Part shown: positions 62,301 through 64,000 of the stretch, piece by piece
Layout: each line of letters starts with the position of its first letter
How positions within the stretch are numbered: the first letter of the stretch is position 1
Origin: Dimorphilus gyrociliatus
Lineage: Eukaryota; Annelida; Polychaeta; Dinophilidae
Reading direction: 5' to 3'
DNA: 64,000 bases
NCBI GenBank assembly: GCA_904063045.1
Contig: CAJFCJ010000006.1
Location: forward strand, 558,001 to 622,000
Translations under genes and position numbers: made by a program
Notes under the pieces: model-generated
The model's database searches: none
Told to the model about the DNA's origin: nothing
Seen by the model: only the letters and a program-made list of their open reading frames with translations

Positions 62301-64000
62301 GAAAACTGTGCATTCTGGTATAATAACCGATCACTAACCGTATTTGTAGTTCATTCAAATGAACTTGTAGTTGTATATTTGTTTCCTAATATAATACAAG
62401 CTTCTAATTGAAATTTCAGATCGCTTAATTATTTTCAAATTAATCCTAAAGTACTACAGTATTATAATAAATAAACTATTGTTATGATGTAATTATTTGT
62501 TACAACACTCGAATTCTCAATATTTAGATATATTTTCCTTTAATAAATTAATGTTGAGCATATATTACGTAAGAAATTTTCTATCTTACAACAATATAAC
62601 CTCAATGTTTAAGAGAATTATTTTTTGGACATAATTTACTAAGCATTAACAATTAAATCATTAAATACATATACTGACCTTCTCCGATTGGAATTTTTCA
62701 TTTAATTCGGATAAAGAATCTAATTCTTTTTTATACTTTTCGATTTCTAAACTTTTTTCCTTTATCTATCAATCATTTGAATTCTTATTACATAGTTTTG
62801 TCATTTGTTTCTTAACAATATACAGAACATCCAAAAGTATATACTTACTTCGGCTTTATATTCACAAACTTTCACTTTTAAATTTTCAAGATCCTTGTGT
62901 AGTTCCTATTTGAAATAAGTCTATAGGCATAAAAAAAATTCCTACAAATTTTACCTGATTATCTTGCTCCACATTAGACAATTTTTGGGTTGTTAAATCA
63001 CTCTCCTCCTGCTGTTGATCTCGCATATTCGATAAGGTACTATATATGTTTATTATCGATTTTTTATATTGTATTTTGTCTGGAAAGCAATTAAAATAAC
63101 CTGGCTAATTCATTCTTCTCGGTTTCCAAAAGCAACTTGAACTTTGCCATATTCTCAAAATTGCTCTGGAAATGTTCTTTTTCAGACTTTAAAATTGATA
63201 TATCCCCATTGAGCTTCGTCAATTCAACCTTATGCTTTAGAGATGTTCGTTCTAAGGCTTCAGTAACTAATGTCTGAAAATTTTTTTAAATTTACGAATT
63301 TCTGTTGTAATTATTACACACACTTTTTCCTTAATTTCTGCTTCATATTTTTGATACAGTATGGCATAGTCATCTTGGACTTGTTGAAGATCCTTTTCAC
63401 TTGACTTTATCTTACGCTCGTATTCCATCTGAAATACATTGTCTTATCTATCGTGTTTATCGATAAATATTCTTACTTTCATAGCTTCACATTCAATAAA
63501 TAAACGTTCTTCGTCATCTGATTTAAATGATTTAATATCCTAAAAATACAATCAGATATGAATTATGATCTTGAGGCATTAAAGTGCGTACTTTTGTACA
63601 ACTGTCTTGATTTATGTTCTCTGTCACCGCTTCTAGCCTGAAAACAGTAATCATCTATATAAATATTTTATATCCTCATATATAATCTTTTATAATCTTT
63701 AATATTAATAATTTGGAGGAATTTTGATTATATTTCAATAATTTTTCATTTGCATTTTAGATACTTTTTAGAGGGGGAGCTTAAAAGGTCAGCTATTTTT
63801 TTTTCCAAAACTGTTCGCTGGTCTTTTTCGTCTCTCAAGATATCTCTGTAAATATATGTGATCAGAAGTGTAAGAGTGGCATTCAAAAGTAAACATACTG
63901 TAAATTGTTTATTTGTCGTTCAAGGTCAGTCTTACTTCGACTAACTGTCTCCAACTCTTTTAAGAGTTGGCTATTTTCATTTTCAAGATTTTTTTTCTTA
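59335..64000 (-). CDS. Long coiled-coil protein, 3' part (gene continues beyond the window)
   Basis: At least 20 short minus-strand exons between about 59.34 and 64.0 kb all encode E/K/Q/L-rich heptad sequence, for example KAKDELNRQLKEV, RLEEESQVRQQNVLLKEKRE and QCAELSKQLQLSHEKY, ending KHMEKTQPF with the stop at 59337-59335. Introns are mostly 45-70 nt, but one of roughly 0.8 kb (about 61.9-62.7 kb) is larger. Nothing but coiled coil is visible, so the domain-bearing N-terminus must lie beyond 64000. The arrangement of the last ~150 residues (YRELYDDEVKQCAELSKQL, then a short tail) resembles the end of ANKRD26/CCDC144-type proteins; this is a weak comparison. Other centrosomal or Golgi coiled-coil proteins remain possible. 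Confidence 0.7.

Overview
The window is nuclear DNA of a bilaterian animal, most likely a compact, AT-rich invertebrate genome. The evidence is GT-AG introns mostly 45-90 nt long (a few hundreds of nt), AATAAA signals, a nuclear tRNA-Asn, and animal-specific families (Fos, PRDM16/EVI1-type zinc fingers, MTTP, cyclin D, an NR0B-like receptor). The TLTPTT block in the Fos protein recalls protostome kayak proteins, so I lean towards a protostome, but no species can be named. Most gene models below were assembled by hand from splice sites. In every complete model the exon lengths sum to a multiple of three.

Layout. 1-4.7 kb: PRDM3/16 (hamlet/EVI1) zinc-finger gene (+). 4.8-6.8 kb: a nuclear-receptor ligand-binding-domain protein without a DNA-binding domain, NR0B (DAX1/SHP)-like (+). 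7.8-10.2 kb: ArfGAP1 (-), divergent from a MAP7/ensconsin gene (+, 10.5-13.4 kb). 14.1-15.8 kb: Fos with a CRE/AP-1/TATA promoter (+). 16.0-17.0 kb: ribosomal protein S14 (+). 18.1-18.9 kb: a three-exon secreted peptide precursor (+), followed by a rhodopsin-class GPCR (19.8-20.9 kb, +). 21.2-22.0 kb: TMEM65 (-), divergent from a nischarin-like PX/LRR gene (+, 22.2-25.2 kb). 25.3 kb: tRNA-Asn(GUU). 25.8-28.7 kb: ZYG11/ZER1-type cullin-2 substrate receptor (+). 28.7-32.4 kb: gene-poor, with two decayed Tc1/mariner transposase relics in opposite orientation.

32.4 kb: an RFamide-type neuropeptide precursor (-). 33.2-33.9 kb: a PLAC8-family gene with a duplicated exon (+). 34.0-35.35 kb: an unrecognised basic protein (-). 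35.6-36.3 kb: PSMD9 (-). 36.4-38.7 kb: two tandem beta-1,3-glycosyltransferases (+). 38.9-42.1 kb: an LRR-Roc-COR (ROCO) GTPase without kinase (+). 42.2-45.1 kb: MTTP (-). 45.8-46.6 kb: dynactin p27/DCTN6 (-). 47.1-52.8 kb: a PATJ/MUPP1 multi-PDZ scaffold (+). 53.2-54.2 kb: cyclin D (-). 54.7-59.1 kb: a bHLH-zip protein resembling USF3 (-). 59.3-64.0 kb: the 3' part of a long coiled-coil gene (-), running off the window end.

These are mostly unrelated housekeeping and developmental genes packed back to back, with short bidirectional promoters (ArfGAP1/MAP7, TMEM65/nischarin, PSMD9/B3GT, DCTN6/PATJ). The least routine content is the two small secreted peptide precursors (one directly upstream of a peptide-type GPCR), the DNA-binding-domain-less nuclear receptor, the PLAC8 gene with two alternative exons sharing one 3' exon, the ROCO protein with an altered G3 motif, and the uncharacterised 390-aa protein.
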